A stretch of DNA of 64,000 nt from the NCBI GenBank assembly GCA_973895155.1, contig OZ316894.1, forward strand, positions 22,320,001-22,384,000, given 5' to 3'. How positions within the stretch are numbered: the first letter of the stretch is position 1; each line of letters starts with the position of its first letter. This document shows positions 14,094-26,464 of this stretch, one piece after another. Under the pieces are notes generated by a model that did no database searches, was not told the origin of the DNA, and saw nothing but the letters and a program-made list of their open reading frames with translations. The stretch comes from Marsupella aquatica. Taxonomy: Eukaryota > Marchantiophyta. Both the position numbers and the translations under genes were made by a program.

Positions 14094-15399
14094 TTTCACC
14101 TTTATCGAGACAACTGCCTTAGTTAATTGTTTCTAGCTTTGAACCATTGATCTTAAACTTGTAGTGTCGCTTTTATACACACAGTCAGGTGATACTTGAA
14201 GGAATTTTCTGAGAATGCTTGATTAGTACTCGGAAGCGCCGAAGCAAGGTTGATTGTATACAGTATTAAGGGCAGACTGTTGAGAGCCAGAGAGCAAGAG
14301 CCTCGGATTAGGATACACCAGAAGTGTCAGACAGAGACGATGAGCGTCTAAGTGGGTTTTGTCCTAAGCGACTAATGGCTAACAGTAATTAGATAACTGG
14401 ACTAATACTAAATGACTAACTGTAAGCAAATTAATTACAGTGAGGCGACGGCCCTACTAAATGGTTTAGGCAATTGGCATGATGGTGGGAGGGTCCTGAG
14501 ACAGCGCAAGTCTCAGACTTCCAACAATACTACCCCTACTTCTAGTTCGTAGCCCATGAAGTCATCGTAAATCTGTCCGCACGGGTGGACAATCATCCAT
14601 CAAATTACTTAGACCTACAATAGATATATAGGATCCGATGCTAAGGAGACCACCACTCTACGAATCCTTGCTTCAAAACGTACATAAACTTCACGCACTT
14701 ACCTAAAGACCGCACCTGCATGTACTACTAATATCGATCGACATATATGTTCATCATGATCATGCAAGGACTCTATCTCTTGTCCTAGCTAGCTAGACAG
14801 ACGGCCCATCCAACGATAAAACTGGGCAATCGAGAAACATATTTGCAGCCTCAGCCTCTCGAGAGCTACTGTCGGTCCGGTTGCCTTCTTCAATACGATC
14901 ATCCCTAACACATGGTCTTTACATGATATATATAAACACGCTCCGCAATGTGCAATTATAATGTGAGGAGCTTAAGTACGTGGCATAAGGATCTCAGAAC
15001 TTCAATAATACGATGGTACTTCATGCATGAATACATACAAATGATTTAAGCTAATATGTCAGTGTGCCAGAACAACTCGTTGCGCAATTTTTTCTTTGCA
15101 ACCATGAACAGCTTTAATTTCAGTATGGAATTTGCAAAATTAAGAAGTAATTTGGAATATGATTTTAAGGATGAAAGTTCTTCCGGTTTCCAAGTTGTTA
15201 AAAAGGAATCGTGCACCATCTCATGAACATCTACTAGACTTCGTTCCGAGTTCAAAAGTTATTCACACAGATACTGTACCTCATCGACATCAAGCTATAC
15301 ATGTATCTTTCGACACAGATTACTTTCTGTCGGCGCTAAGCTCATTGTTCTCCGAACCAAAATATTATTGGCTGAACTATGTTGTTCAGCTATGTGATG
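14094..15399. other. Intergenic with a dispersed repeat segment
   Basis: No gene seen. A segment at about 15,055-15,250 (including TTTGCAACCATGAACAGCTT) is similar to 20,810-20,950 (TTGCAACCGTGAACAGCTT), so it is one part of a dispersed repeat also present downstream. Confidence 0.5.
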
Positions 15400-15758
15400 G
15401 GTGCCCCAAAAAAGCCCCAAGATACTTTTGTCAAAACTACTTACGGATTGCAATACTAGACTGCAAATACTGGACTGCCCCCAAGATACTTTTGTCAAAA
15501 ATACTTACAGGATTGCAATATTAGATTGCAAATATTGGACTGCAAATACTGGACTTTTATACAATTTATCTTGTTCTAAAGAGACCAAAACAAAATCCAA
15601 TGTATTGCATGTAGTCTTTGTATTCAGACAGGATCATAATAACCTACGTAGGCAGAAGAAAGAGATGAGATAACATTTAATGATTTGTCTTTTTGGTTTA
15701 TTTCATTCTTTTTGTCACTTTCTTCAGCCTAATGTGACCAAACCCCCTCTGGTCAGGG
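15400..15758. repeat. Dispersed repeat, copy 1
   Basis: It matches 20,028-20,289 in direct orientation over most of its length: both begin around AAAAAAGCCCC and CAAGATACTTTTGTCAAAA and end at ACCCCC then TGGTCAGG. Copy 1 is longer because a segment of about 65 bp (starts near 15,418 and 15,483) is tandemly duplicated. No coding capacity; the element class is unknown. Confidence 0.8.
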
Positions 15759-16782
15759 GTCTGGTTTAAATGTTGTTGTGTTTTAACAAGAAAAAGAGGG
15801 GAACTACTGCTCCTGGTCAGTGAGAATTTTGCGATTCCAATCAGTGTATTTGAAGATAAAAGGATTGAGAGGCATACCTTAACCGTATATTCTCGTTAAA
15901 TATCCACGAAATAAGCATCCACGAAATACGTAGCCAGTCCTCCTGATGTTGATCATGAGATGGTTGCCCTAAACTCTTAACCCCAAATCCTTAAACAAAA
16001 CACTCAACCAAACCCAGGAGAGGAGAATATTCGTCCATGGGGAGGTTGAGCAGCTCAAAGGGCGAAAGTGGGCCACAAACTTCGTTTCAGTGCCTAGAGT
16101 ATACTAAAGGGTTGACTGCGAGCAAAGAGTTGGGTTTATTAGTGTTTAGGGCTAATGGGTACAGTAGACTGAAACGTTGCCTGCGAGGAAAGAGTAGGGT
16201 GAGTATTTAGGGTTAATGGGTTGAGTGTTTAGGGCTGGCCTGGCCGTCCTAAACCAAGCCATTTTGACTCTTTTTGCGTTCAGTATTTTGCAAGGTAAGC
16301 TTTTCGCAGCAAGACAAATGAATGACTGTCTGTCTATTGTTGCAGCTAAGATATATCACACTGCCCCAAGGGCAAAAACGCCGAACCGGGAGACATGATC
16401 CAAAGACAAAGCAACCCAATGAAGGGAAGGAAAAAGGGGAAAGGGCAGCTGAGAGCAGCAAAATTGATCATAAGAATTAAGATAGAGGTGAGAATCTCCA
16501 GGTCGACATAGGGTGTGCACAATTTCTCGTACATCGTGATCGACGGTGTGGTGCCCGCCCTTCTTGGCACCACGGAGGGCTGTTGCGCGGCTTCACCGAT
16601 GGACAGAGCAGGGCGGGACGAGTCCATGAGGAGGATTGAGCAAGAAGAGAATTTGAGGGATTGTCTATGCAGACTGACCGTAAAGTTTGCTTGAGAAGCT
16701 AGCCCAGCAGAGATTCAGAAGTGGGTTCAGTTCTTGCTTCAATCGTCGAATTTGTGGTGCTTGTGGGTACCAATCTAGAGCC
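15759..16782. other. Intergenic, possible minus-strand exon
   Basis: Three non-tandem TTTAGGG-type hexa/heptamers occur at 16,140-16,235. A GC-rich open stretch on the minus strand (ATG at 16,627, through about 16,490) could be the first exon of a gene divergent from the one at 16,783, but no downstream exon was found, so it is not called. Confidence 0.35.
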
Positions 16783-18290
16783 ATGATGTCCGGATCCTTT
16801 GAATCTGAAAGTCTTCCAGGTATGCTTTCTCATCCCTTCACGTCTTCGCTTCTGCTCGCGCCTCGGATGGTTCTATTTGAAAAGAAAGACTCTGGTCAGC
16901 CGTTTTCCTTGAACCTATTGAGTACTGGAGCGAATTTGCTTTCAAATGAATTTTTGGAACTGAATTTTGGAACGCCCAGGCGAACCACCTTGTTGACGAT
17001 ATGTTCGTGTTGGTTTATGGGTCCTTTCTGTCTACGAGGTCCAGGTGTTAGTTCTTAGTTTACAATAAGTGAATTGATAATAAGACTTCATCATGCAAAC
17101 CCTCCAGTGCTGTGTCAATATCAACTCAATTTAAATAAACCCCAATGTAAACAAGGGAGACTCAAGACACAGGAGAAGTCTAAAAGAGCGGTCTGCAACA
17201 GCTGATGGAGTCGGAAACCCCCCTGGCAAGCAGAAGAAACGAACAGCTGATCGAGTGGGAGTATCAAAAGTTTCACAGAAGAAGCAGCGAGTACGTGAAT
17301 TGCCTGAATTTTGCAGGTGGGAGTGCATCTCTAAACGGTTTGCTAGAATTGTCTCCTCAGCACTCCTTGGTCCCGGGCCTGAGTGTCAATTTTATCCTTC
17401 TGAGGATGATTTGATCGGTAAAATACTCAGTGGTTTCAAAATCACGGCGGACATGCAGCAGGAGGTTGAATGTTTCGCAAATAGTGGGGAAAGGTAGGGA
17501 AAGAGGGCATGCAAGCTCGCGTGAACGACAACATTCGTGACAGAAGGGCTTCTATTCTGCGGGTACGATTGTGCGTCGTTTATTGAATCCTAGTATTCAT
17601 ATCCCTAGTTAAATTCCGAAGGACTTGATCTAGGGTTTAAGTTTCACCTTTAATCTATTGTTTCATGTTTGTTCATATATGCAGAATTTGAGGGAAGAGT
17701 TCTATGCACAGCTTAGACTGCCAAAACCCAGAAAGACAGACCCTGAAGGGAAGCAAGTCGGGTGGAAACGAAAATTGAAGAGGCTTCAGCAAGGAGACAG
17801 CTGGAGAGTTGGGCACTCTGACGGCTCTATCGACCCCTGGGGCTCAGATGCCGTGCATCATAGCATTGCAAGAGTAATCCATGGACTTCTTTTTGATCCA
17901 AAGACTGTAATTACCATCAATGTGAAACAAGCAGGGTTTTTCTTCCACAATGTAAGTGTGTTTAGTGATAAAGGATTGTCATTGACTCTTAAGTTGTTAT
18001 CCATTCTAGATGGAAGAGTAGAGAATTGTACTTAATACAATTGTGTAGTATATTTACCTTGGATCTCTCTAGATCAAGGTGTCTTTTGAGTTTGTCACTT
18101 AAATTTTACGTAACTCTAAACAGAGTTCTTCAATCTCACTCTTATTGTATGTCAGTTGGAGTTGGCCACTGATGGAGAGGTGATGCAGCCACGCCGTATG
18201 TCGTTTCATCAACGAAAAATAGCTGAAATGGAAGAGCGTTTGAAAAACCAGTTCCATAGAGATATGAAGCGAATAATCGTCACTTTTTGA
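16783..18290 (+). pseudogene. Unrecognised multi-exon gene with one frame break
   Basis: Proposed exons: 16783-16819, 17202-about 17562 (frame break at about 17489-17494), 17685-17951 and 18156-18290 (TGA). The last two join at phase 0 with good GT/AG sites. The second exon encodes a basic stretch (PPGKQKKR, then KKQRVRELPEF) and an acidic/hydrophobic part (YPSEDDLIGKILSGF). The frame then meets TAG at 17495, while a frame one base away continues smoothly from ATG 17509 into the next exon (MQARVNDNIRDRR). The later part has WKRKLKRLQQGD, DGSIDPWGSDAVHHS and a charged helix near the end. I do not recognise the family. The frame break next to GGGGAAAGG may be an indel, an assembly error or a missed exon boundary, so the start is uncertain. 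Confidence 0.45.
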
Positions 18291-18300
18291 CGATTATTCG
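18270..18300. promoter_or_regulatory. Perfect 13-bp hairpin spanning the stop codon
   Basis: CGAATAATCGTCA (18270-18282) and its exact reverse complement (18288-18300) are separated by a 5-base loop. The hairpin overlaps the last codons and TGA of the gene ending at 18290. Function unknown. Confidence 0.8.
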
Positions 18301-19731
18301 TGCCAAGAGTCTCAGCCGAAACCTGACCTGCCGCATGTACTGGCCTGATTGGGGACCTGCTGCTACCAAGAATACCCAAGAATGCAGTGCAAAATCATGA
18401 GTATCTGTGAGTGCAGGGCAGCGAATAAGAAAGGAGTCCGAGCAGTCCGACCCCAGAGCAGCAATTCAAATGGCCTGGTAGGCCGGCCAGTTTTGGTCCG
18501 AGAATGTTCAGTTATGCGTTCCCTGGTCTGCTTTGAGAGCAATTGTTATGTCACGGACTCTATGTTTGGTGTGCGGTCAGCGAGGAACACAATCGACCAT
18601 GCATGCAAATATGGTTACGCATGCGATAGTTTTTGGAAGTTCACGTGGCCCAAACGCTTTGCAATAAATGGATATCCAAAGAGGATTGAACGCGGACAGA
18701 ACTGTATGCGATCTGGCTGGGACTGAAAGTGCCAACCAGTCAAATGAGAAGCAAATTGAAGAGTAGAGGGCATGTGGGCGAGAGGGTGCTTGATTGGTTT
18801 GTGAGGCAGCTTCTTGGGTGGTTTGCGATGCAGCATATAAAGCGGTGAAGCAAACCGTTTGGCCTAAATCAGCGATTTTGCCCACAGAAAGTAAAGTACA
18901 CGACCTTGGATCTAACTGGCGCTTGAGCCAATCCATATTCGATGGTAGCGTAGATGTCCAGTTGAGCCATGATATGGGTTGTTTTTCTTAGATCTAGGGG
19001 TAGGTGATGGTGGACTGCTGTTCTTTATCGTGGCCGGTTATGATTGCCAAGGACCTGAGAGTGGCTCATGTGAAGATTGCTGCAAGTTATTACTTATTAT
19101 TCATGACTTGGAAAGACAGCAAAACTAAGACGTGCCGATGTCAGTGCGTCGTGCCTACGTCCAGATCGATTTCAATTAGGACCCCATTTCAAAGCCCATA
19201 GCGGCAGCAAAGCTTCAGATGACAGACCATAGGAACCAGGGACACATGACACCATGAAGACAACGCTTGACTCGGGAACAAGAGCCACATTGGTTGCCAA
19301 ATAATACTCTTTCAGTTACATGCTGGTAATGCCAGTCTTTATGCATGGGTGGAACAAGTGCCTCCATGCCTGAGAAATGTCAGTATAAACCTAAGCTCTG
19401 TTGCCAGTATACTTGGACAAATACTCTGAAGAAATATCTATGAACCTTCCACATTTCTCTTTTAAGAGAAAAAGTTTATGAAGAAGTCCTGGATGGCATA
19501 TGAGACTAGGAGATGATAAGAAGGTGCTGACCTTCAGCGATCCACAAGAGATGAAAAGATTGTATCCACGACGCCTCTTTGTTCCCAATATAATGATTCA
19601 GCTGGCATCAGAAGAATACTTATTGCCTCAGTTTTCCTTCCTGAAGTTATCAGCTCTCCCCAGAGCGCGCTTCAAGTGGGTGACCTCCCTCATATGAGTC
19701 AAAATGGCCTGACTTTGGCAGTGACGATAAG
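18301..19731. other. Intergenic, no supported gene
   Basis: Frames up to 125 codons on both strands (for example 18349-18726) lack recognisable domains or splice context. Nothing else was identified. Confidence 0.5.
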
Positions 19732-19891
19732 ATTGGAGGTCAAGAACTCAAACCAAATGAAGACAGAGTATGCTTCTGAGTGAGTAACTTACAAAAACAT
19801 TCTCTGAGATAAATTGGAGGTCAAGAACTCAAACCAAATGAAGGCAGAGTATGATTCTGATAGTGATTAACTTTCTGAAATTTTGTCTTGT
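19732..19891. repeat. 80-bp tandem duplication
   Basis: Two copies of a unit beginning ATTGGAGGTCAAGAACTCAA, at 19732 and 19812. They are nearly identical over about 57 bases and diverge beyond that. Confidence 0.85.
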
Positions 19892-20027
19892 ACTCTAGAA
19901 AGAAATAAGCAAATCCAACAACGTAAGCTGGCACTAAGATACTGAGGATGCTTGCATAAGTATGAAAGGAGGAGGTATAGACATTTACAAAAATAATAAT
20001 TGAAATTGTTTTTAAATGTGATGGGAG

Positions 20028-20289
20028 CCCAAAAAAAGCCCCCAAGATACTTTTGTCAAAAACATATAGGGACTGCAATACTGGACTTCTATACAATTTT
20101 CCTTGTTCTAAAGAGACCAAAACAAAATTCAATGTATTGCATACAGTATTTGTATTCAGGCAAGGTCATAATGGCTTAGGTAGGCAGAGGTGAGGGGAAC
20201 ATTTAATGATTTGTGTTTGTGTTTACTTCATTCTTTTGTTTTTTTCCACTTTGTTCAACCTAATATGACTAAACCCCCTTTGGTCAGGT
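20028..20289. repeat. Dispersed repeat, copy 2
   Basis: Direct-orientation counterpart of 15400-15758, without the internal 65-bp duplication. The second repeat segment shared with 15,055-15,250 lies downstream here (20,810-20,950) rather than upstream. Confidence 0.8.
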
Positions 20290-20469
20290 CTCACGGGCGG
20301 TCATTGTTGCGGTCATCCCGCGGGGTAATTAAATTGATGATTTTACTTCAAGGACAGAGCTCCCCGCAGCCAGGTTTGAAATGATGGGCAACTTGTCGAG
20401 TTTCCGGGCACGTAAACTCGTCATTTGCCGGGCAAAAATCAACCCAAATGCGGGATATTTCTTGTTATT

Positions 20470-20600
20470 CCCCGGGCCAGGCCGGGTGTGGGGTTGGGGC
20501 CGGGACAGGCCATGACAGGCTGGGGTCGGGCCGGGACAGGGTCGGGGCGGGGTGTGAGTCGGCGGGGCCGGGTCGGGAAGTCAAGATTGGGTGGCTCGGA
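20470..20600 (+). other. G-rich tract with many GGG runs
   Basis: More than ten GGG or GGGG runs separated by short loops on the plus strand (GGTCGGGCCGGGACAGGG-type units), in otherwise AT-rich DNA. It has G-quadruplex potential and is flanked by CCGGG-containing sequence. No coding evidence. Confidence 0.6.
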
Positions 20601-21624
20601 TGGTCCAGGTGACGAGTTGCCGGTTGACCGACTCTAAAGCCTCTATTTACTGGGCAAGTCCAAACCCGGCAATAAATAAGGAGGACCATAAGCGCTGGGG
20701 CAGTAACGAGTTGAGGCTAATGTCGTTTAGTACAATAATGTCAGATGGCGAGCACAAGAATCTCATTCATAAGTAAATGTAAATTAAAGCGAATTTGTCA
20801 CTGCGGGATCCCGTGTAGGACAACTTTTGTGCAATATTTCTTGCAACCGTGAACAGCTTTCATTCTGCAATTGCAAACTTAAAAAGTAATATAGCGATGA
20901 TTCTGTATCTAAATATCTAGTCAAGAATGGCCTGCCCTCCTCACCAGAAATTTTCCGAAAGGAACATCATTGTTGCTTTCATCCAGGTGGGTGAAATGAC
21001 GAGTTCTCTTCGAAGTACAAAGCTCTACTGGTGAACGTCTTTACGAACTTTCCAACTACCTTCACTGGGACCTCTCACGGACGCAGGCTGTAATTATATA
21101 TAACTATCTCACAGTTAGTCCACATCTGAAACTATTAATAAACGAAGATTCCTACAGCTAGGGTCGTCTTATTTTTAGGTGGGAAAATGCGATAGATGTC
21201 GACGATCGTCATTGGTCATGAATTATTGGTTGACTTTAGCTTGAAATAATTTGCCGTAGACCGGCTGTAGGGTCCCGAATTCTCCCTGAATTATGTGTAA
21301 TCTGCTGACGTGCAAAACATTCGAATGCTATGTATAATAGTGCCAGCACCTCGATCTCGCTCCACTTCTGTACATAGCTTCGGCCGTCGTTGACAATCGT
21401 CGAGGTTCGAACAATGGAGAGAAGGAATCTCGGCGTCGAGGTGCCTGCATGGAAATCTTTTTTTTGCCTGATTTGCGTTGAACATGGTCCACGCGAGCTT
21501 GGATTGCATTGCTCACCTGCATACATTTGAGACCGAACTCAAGCAAGGCGAGGTGTATTTCCCCAACGGATTTCAAGTGTCAGGAAATAGTTCAACCCGT
21601 CAAAGCTCAGGAATCTAGACTGCG

Positions 21625-24428
21625 TCAACTAAAGTCAAGAGACGGTCTGGTGACAAATCTGCGGAGCCACAAGTCGTACGCAATCATATGGAAGATATCG
21701 TAGTCTTGCGGGGGAGAGTTCCAAGTGAAAAGGCGGCGCATGATCTGAACATTGGCGTGCAAGTTCTTGTACTGGTTGTCGGGTACAGCCTTAAGAATTT
21801 GTTTCAGGTTGGGTATTTCGGACTCAACAACTATAACAGCAAACTCTGTCCAATCCACCACGTCCTTGAACGGAAGATCGTACTGATCGGACAGGATCAC
21901 AGGAACGCAACCGAAGTAGATCGCATCACCGATCCGAGCCGTGGGAACCTGCAAAATTTGCTCATAGATTGAGCCTTGACGACCTTGAGCAATTAGATGG
22001 ACATCGAAGCAACGATTGACAGCTAAGCAACGATCTGTAGCTTCGTCAAGATCGATCAAACGTGAAAGGTTATTTCTCCAAAACAAAATACTTTCATGTT
22101 ACCGAGATCAAGGTCCACGCAGAAGCCATGCAGTTTCCTAGAATGGGATCCGACTTTCGCATCCCATCGGTCTCTGACATATGATCTGTCCGTTCATATT
22201 CATATGTAGAATAAATGTGAGCTCGGACCTCGCTGGACGCGCAAGAATTTGGGGGCCAGCGCAGTCTGACGTACAGCAGAATAAGTACAATAGTAAATCA
22301 AGATACGTGCACATCGACAGCACTAATCTTTCTAAAGAAACTAGCACTGGGCCCACAGAAGGAAGGAATATCTGGAGTTGACGCGATAGTGCATCTTTGC
22401 TTCAGGCAATAAAGTACAAAGTATATACATTGCCCTTTAATTTAGTTAAGTGAAAGCATTTCTTCGACCCAAAGACGAAGGAAACATCCAAAGTACTCTA
22501 TCAAACAATTGAGTCACCCAGCTCTAAGCAAGGTGGCCAGTTGAGGGACTCGGATCACATCATCGTATATATGCCATTTGATCACAATTACCAAATGATC
22601 AAGGATAAACCCGGTTTCAAGAGTTCTGTGGATGTTCTCGCCTACAGGGACCTAACGACCTACAAGGATAGTGTCAAACACCTTCATGGTACTACGCAAC
22701 CCACACACAATTGGGTCGCATAGTCGGTCGAAAGTCCTTCGAAATATGATATTAGATATTATTACTCATCGAGATTTCACAATTGGCGGAACCCGATACT
22801 AAGCTACACTTGGACGGGTCCACATGTGAGTACGTACGCATTTGATCGGTTGACGTTAACGGGTCAACCTCTTTGATGTACAGACCTGGAACGATAAGTC
22901 CATCTCCAGGTAGACTAGACCGCGCGCGACCATCAAATTGAATGACACTCACTTGAGCTAGACGATGAATAGATCCAGAGAATTGCAGAGTTGTCTCGGA
23001 CCTACCGAATTCAACGTACTTGATCGAAGACAGTTATTAAACGGATGACAGTTTGGACAGTACTCAAAAGTGCCTCGAGTGCATACCTGGTACCCCGATA
23101 CGTGGAGACAGTACTTTGCTTTCCGGAAGTTGGAGAAGTAATCTGTCCCTCGGACGGCTTGCGTCAATAATCTTCCTCCGCCCAGTAAAATCTCGTCATC
23201 GTCATTCCATGTCTTCTTCAGCGCTGCACGCCCTCGAGAGTTTTGAGACCCCGACCAAAACGCTAGTATCTTGCTGTTTTTTCTGTACATTGTGACATAC
23301 ACATCGCACGATCAGTTAATTTGACAACTGATAGGCGAATTCAGATCATATAAATTATGCTTGCACAAAAACATACACTTAAAGTCTGTCTTAAACTGCA
23401 TCAGAGAAATTCAAGTTTACGCTTTCGTCCATGCTTCATTAAGACGACAACGATGAACAGTAATGAGTAATTTTGGAAAAGCTGGGAATAGATCTGTAAG
23501 TGTTGAACAATTGAGACTTGAGAGTTCTCCTGATTGATAGCTTTGGCCTATATAGCTGCTCAAGAAAGTTAAAGTACATTCATTTAATTTAGGACTGTGG
23601 CCTGGCTCAATTTGCTCCAAAAGATCTTTCGCAATTGCTCCAAAATTAAAATGATCGATATATCGAGCGAGTGATTACCGTTCTGCTGCAGAGAGGCCGC
23701 CAGGTTCAGTATCGTATCGCGGCCAGATCTGTGGAAAGGAGAAATCCTTCGTTGGGATATAATTTCTGTGCCAGCGGTCGGCAGCGCAGATGATCTGAAT
23801 GGCGCTGTAACTAAGGCCCGGAGTCTTCAGTGCAGCGGATCGACACGCCCAGATCATGGCAAGTTCCATACAGATGGTCGGCTCCAGCGGTTCGATTCCA
23901 GTACGGCCATTGCTTCCTCAGTGTCTCTTCCATGTATTGTTTTACAAATTCCGAGACGTTACCCGGCCCAATTGCTAGGCGCAGCTTGAACACCGAGAAA
24001 GGGAGCACGAAGAAGTGCGCCTCGCTCGAGTCATTGGTGCGCATATCCGTCTCGTGCAAATTTCGGAAGAAGTAGTGCTCACTGGCATAGTTGCCGGACG
24101 GTACAGGCTCGTCGGGACTGTATCCAAACTTCTCGGTCTCGTTGGCCGGGAATGGGTAGAAGTATATCTTCAGCTTCTGCTTCATCTCGGCATAGTCCGC
24201 CGCGAACACCCTGGGCGAGTGGAATAGTGGTGCCTGCATCCATTCGGGTGGTTGCAACACTGCCGTCGATCGAACACTACTTCTAAAAGATCGTACCGAT
24301 CTGTCTGCTGCCGTAATTACGAATCCGAGGAGAATCAACAAGCACACAAATCCCCCTCCACGGTTTCCAAAAACCCAACGACATGACCGAACCCTGCCCA
24401 GCAGCTTATTATAATCCCTAGGCGCCAT
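21625..24428 (-). pseudogene. GT47 exostosin-family glycosyltransferase, frame-broken
   Basis: Three exons on the minus strand: 24428-23679, 23282-23087 and 21948-21625, with GT-AG junctions that join in phase. The product would be a Golgi type II membrane glycosyltransferase of the exostosin/GT47 family, acting on cell-wall or glycoprotein glycans. Visible: a short cytosolic N-terminus, one hydrophobic segment (residues about 26-41), GADHLYGTCHDLG, FSFPQIWP, LAFWSGSQNS, the GYQ/VPTARIGDAIYFGCVPVI pair split by intron 2, YDLPFKDV, and a C-terminus ending in FHMIAYDLWLRRF. In exon 1, just after CHDLG (about 23,845-23,870), the frame must shift by one base: the first frame hits TAG near 23,811, whereas the next frame carries the conserved SAIQIICA...PTKDFSFPQ segment. 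This is a real indel or a sequence error; otherwise the gene is complete. Confidence 0.85.
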
Positions 24429-25405
24429 CTCGATTGCTTGGGAGTTAGTTTCAATCAATAAATTGGACCACCGTGATCTATCTACATGGGCGATCTCTCA
24501 CCGCAAAGGAAGGAAGAACACGATCGAGCAAGAAAGAGAAGGACCCCCAAGATTTACAATTATTTCCAAAACCTTCTAATCAAATTTACAGTCAATTTTT
24601 CTCTCTATTTGAAATCAATGGAACCTTTTCGCTGCCTGAAGCTTCACCCACAGAGCAACATTGCACGTCCAACCAATTCAACTTTTAATTCACTGGCACT
24701 GGACACGAACTAATACTGCACCAACAATCACCCTCAACGTTAATTTCTATCCACCGAGTGACGACTAAGAGCTCTCGATCTACTCACGATCACGTCCAAG
24801 ATATAGCAGTATACCATCGATGAATGCACAATGGATCGATCGATCCTCCACTCCGAGTCGTAAGAGATCGATCATTCTGTACGTCCACATGCCCAATTTT
24901 GCACTACTGTAAATTTGAAGAGATCGGGTTATATAGGGTAGCTGGGCAAAGAGGCTCGATCCTGTGTGCACTGAGTGTCAATTGGGATGTGCACGTAGAG
25001 AAACGAGAGCACTCGACGGAGATCCACCACGAAACTGAAACTAATGTGCCAGGTCTGATGAACGCTGGACTATGCATTGTCGCTATGCAAACGACGAGGA
25101 AAACTCCTTCATATATAGACAGCAAACAAATCGCCGAACTGCTGAATAGCATCGGCACTCTGCGTCACATGATACGCAACTGGGAATTTCTTCGGAAGTC
25201 GAAGAATTGGAAAAGAGAATTGGAAAAGTATGCCAGTAAGCGTCCATTATTTGTCCTTTTTTGCCTTGAAAGAAAGCATACAAACAGGTGTCCCAAAGAG
25301 CAACACCGGGGGGCCAAAAGGCCAGATGTGCCAATTAAAAAACCAAAGGGGGCGGTACGAGAGATGCAAAGCCTTCCTGGAGAAACAAGCAATTTAACTC
25401 CTGCA
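24429..25405. other. Upstream region of the exostosin gene
   Basis: A 219-codon plus-strand frame at 24824-25483 runs into the TIR element and has no recognisable domain, so it is probably fortuitous. The region presumably contains the promoter of the minus-strand exostosin gene. Confidence 0.4.
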
Positions 25406-25976
25406 CTACCGTCTTCCCCAAACACAAACACAGCGCCCCGGGCTTGTGTTCGAAGGGCTTGTGTTCGAAAGGTGAAAATTTAGTGTCCTTATACAAAAAA
25501 GCATGTTTTTTTCAAACACAGTGCCACTTTTACACAACCCCCGGGCGCTGTGTTCGTATTTGGCATTGTGTTGGGGATGACTTTGTGTTCGAACTTGGGC
25601 ACTATGTTTGAGTGAGGGGTTTGCTGTAGTGTCTTCCGTTACAATGAAGTGTTCGAAGTTGACATTATGTTGGAGTGAGGACATTGTGAAAGCAAACAAA
25701 AAGCTATCGACAATGAGCGCACCCATGAGTGCACCCATGAGCGCACTGAAAGCAAATATGTTTTACATTATAATTATATGCCACTATTCAAACACAACAT
25801 TGATTTTCAAACACAACGCCAATATATATTCGAACACAACGCCACATGTTACAAAAATCCAAAACAAAGTGTCAAAACTCAAACACAACGCCCAGGGCTC
25901 ACTAATCGAATATAACGCCCCTTGACTCAATATTCAAATATAGCGCCCGGGCGCTGTGTTCGGGGGAAGACGGTAG
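25406..25976. mobile_element. TIR element, MITE-like, 571 bp
   Basis: It begins CTACCGTCTTCCCC and ends with the reverse complement (GGGGAAGACGGTAG). The inverted similarity continues inward (ACACAGCGCCC...GGGCGCTGTGTT), giving imperfect terminal inverted repeats of about 30 bp. The left half is rich in GTGTTCGAA-type motifs and the right half in their complement, so the element is close to one long imperfect palindrome. No coding capacity. I could not see a convincing target-site duplication, so the superfamily is unassigned. Confidence 0.8.
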
Positions 25977-26091
25977 GAGCAGCACACTCCATGAGACGGC
26001 CAGTGCTCAGGTTCCAGGTTCCATTGAGTGGGTCCATGATAGACTTACTTTACTATCAGTGTAAATTGCAATGAGGCATCTAATCCCAGGA

Positions 26092-26153
26092 ACCAAACTG
26101 AATTCATGGTGGACGGGGTGGGACCAAACTGAATTCATGGTTGACGGGGTGGG
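26092..26153. repeat. 31-bp tandem duplication at the copia insertion site
   Basis: Two copies of ACCAAACTGAATTCATGG plus 13 further bases, at 26092-26122 and 26123-26153. The copia element is inserted exactly at the end of the second copy. Confidence 0.9.
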
Positions 26154-26464
26154 TGAAGAGATTTAGAGAAAGAACTTAATACAAATCACCCATAAGCCCC
26201 TGGATAAATACTAGAGGGGAAGGGAGGGTAAGCCGGCCAAGAGCCACACAGGGCTAATCCTATAGATAAGCAGAAACGACACCTAGAAGCTACAAGTCAA
26301 AGAACAAGGGCCCATGCCGATATATACAGGATTACCAAGGGATAAGCAAGATCATGATAATGTACAGCTAATGTAATCGCCACACGATAGTATACAGCTA
26401 AGATCAAGTTGCCACAGGGAGTGGCGCAAAGTCTGGTTGACCATATATGACCATATATTGAACA
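26154..26464 (-). repeat. Copia 3' LTR
   Basis: Starts TGAAGAGATTTAGAG and ends TTGAACA. It is about 95% identical by eye to 31707-32012 with small indels, including an additional ATATGACC near its end. Confidence 0.93.

Noticed and set aside
16140-16235. Interstitial telomere repeat
   Set aside because: Only three TTTAGGG-like words, not in tandem.
24824-25483. 219-codon plus-strand frame
   Set aside because: No domain, and it runs into the TIR element; composition looks non-coding.
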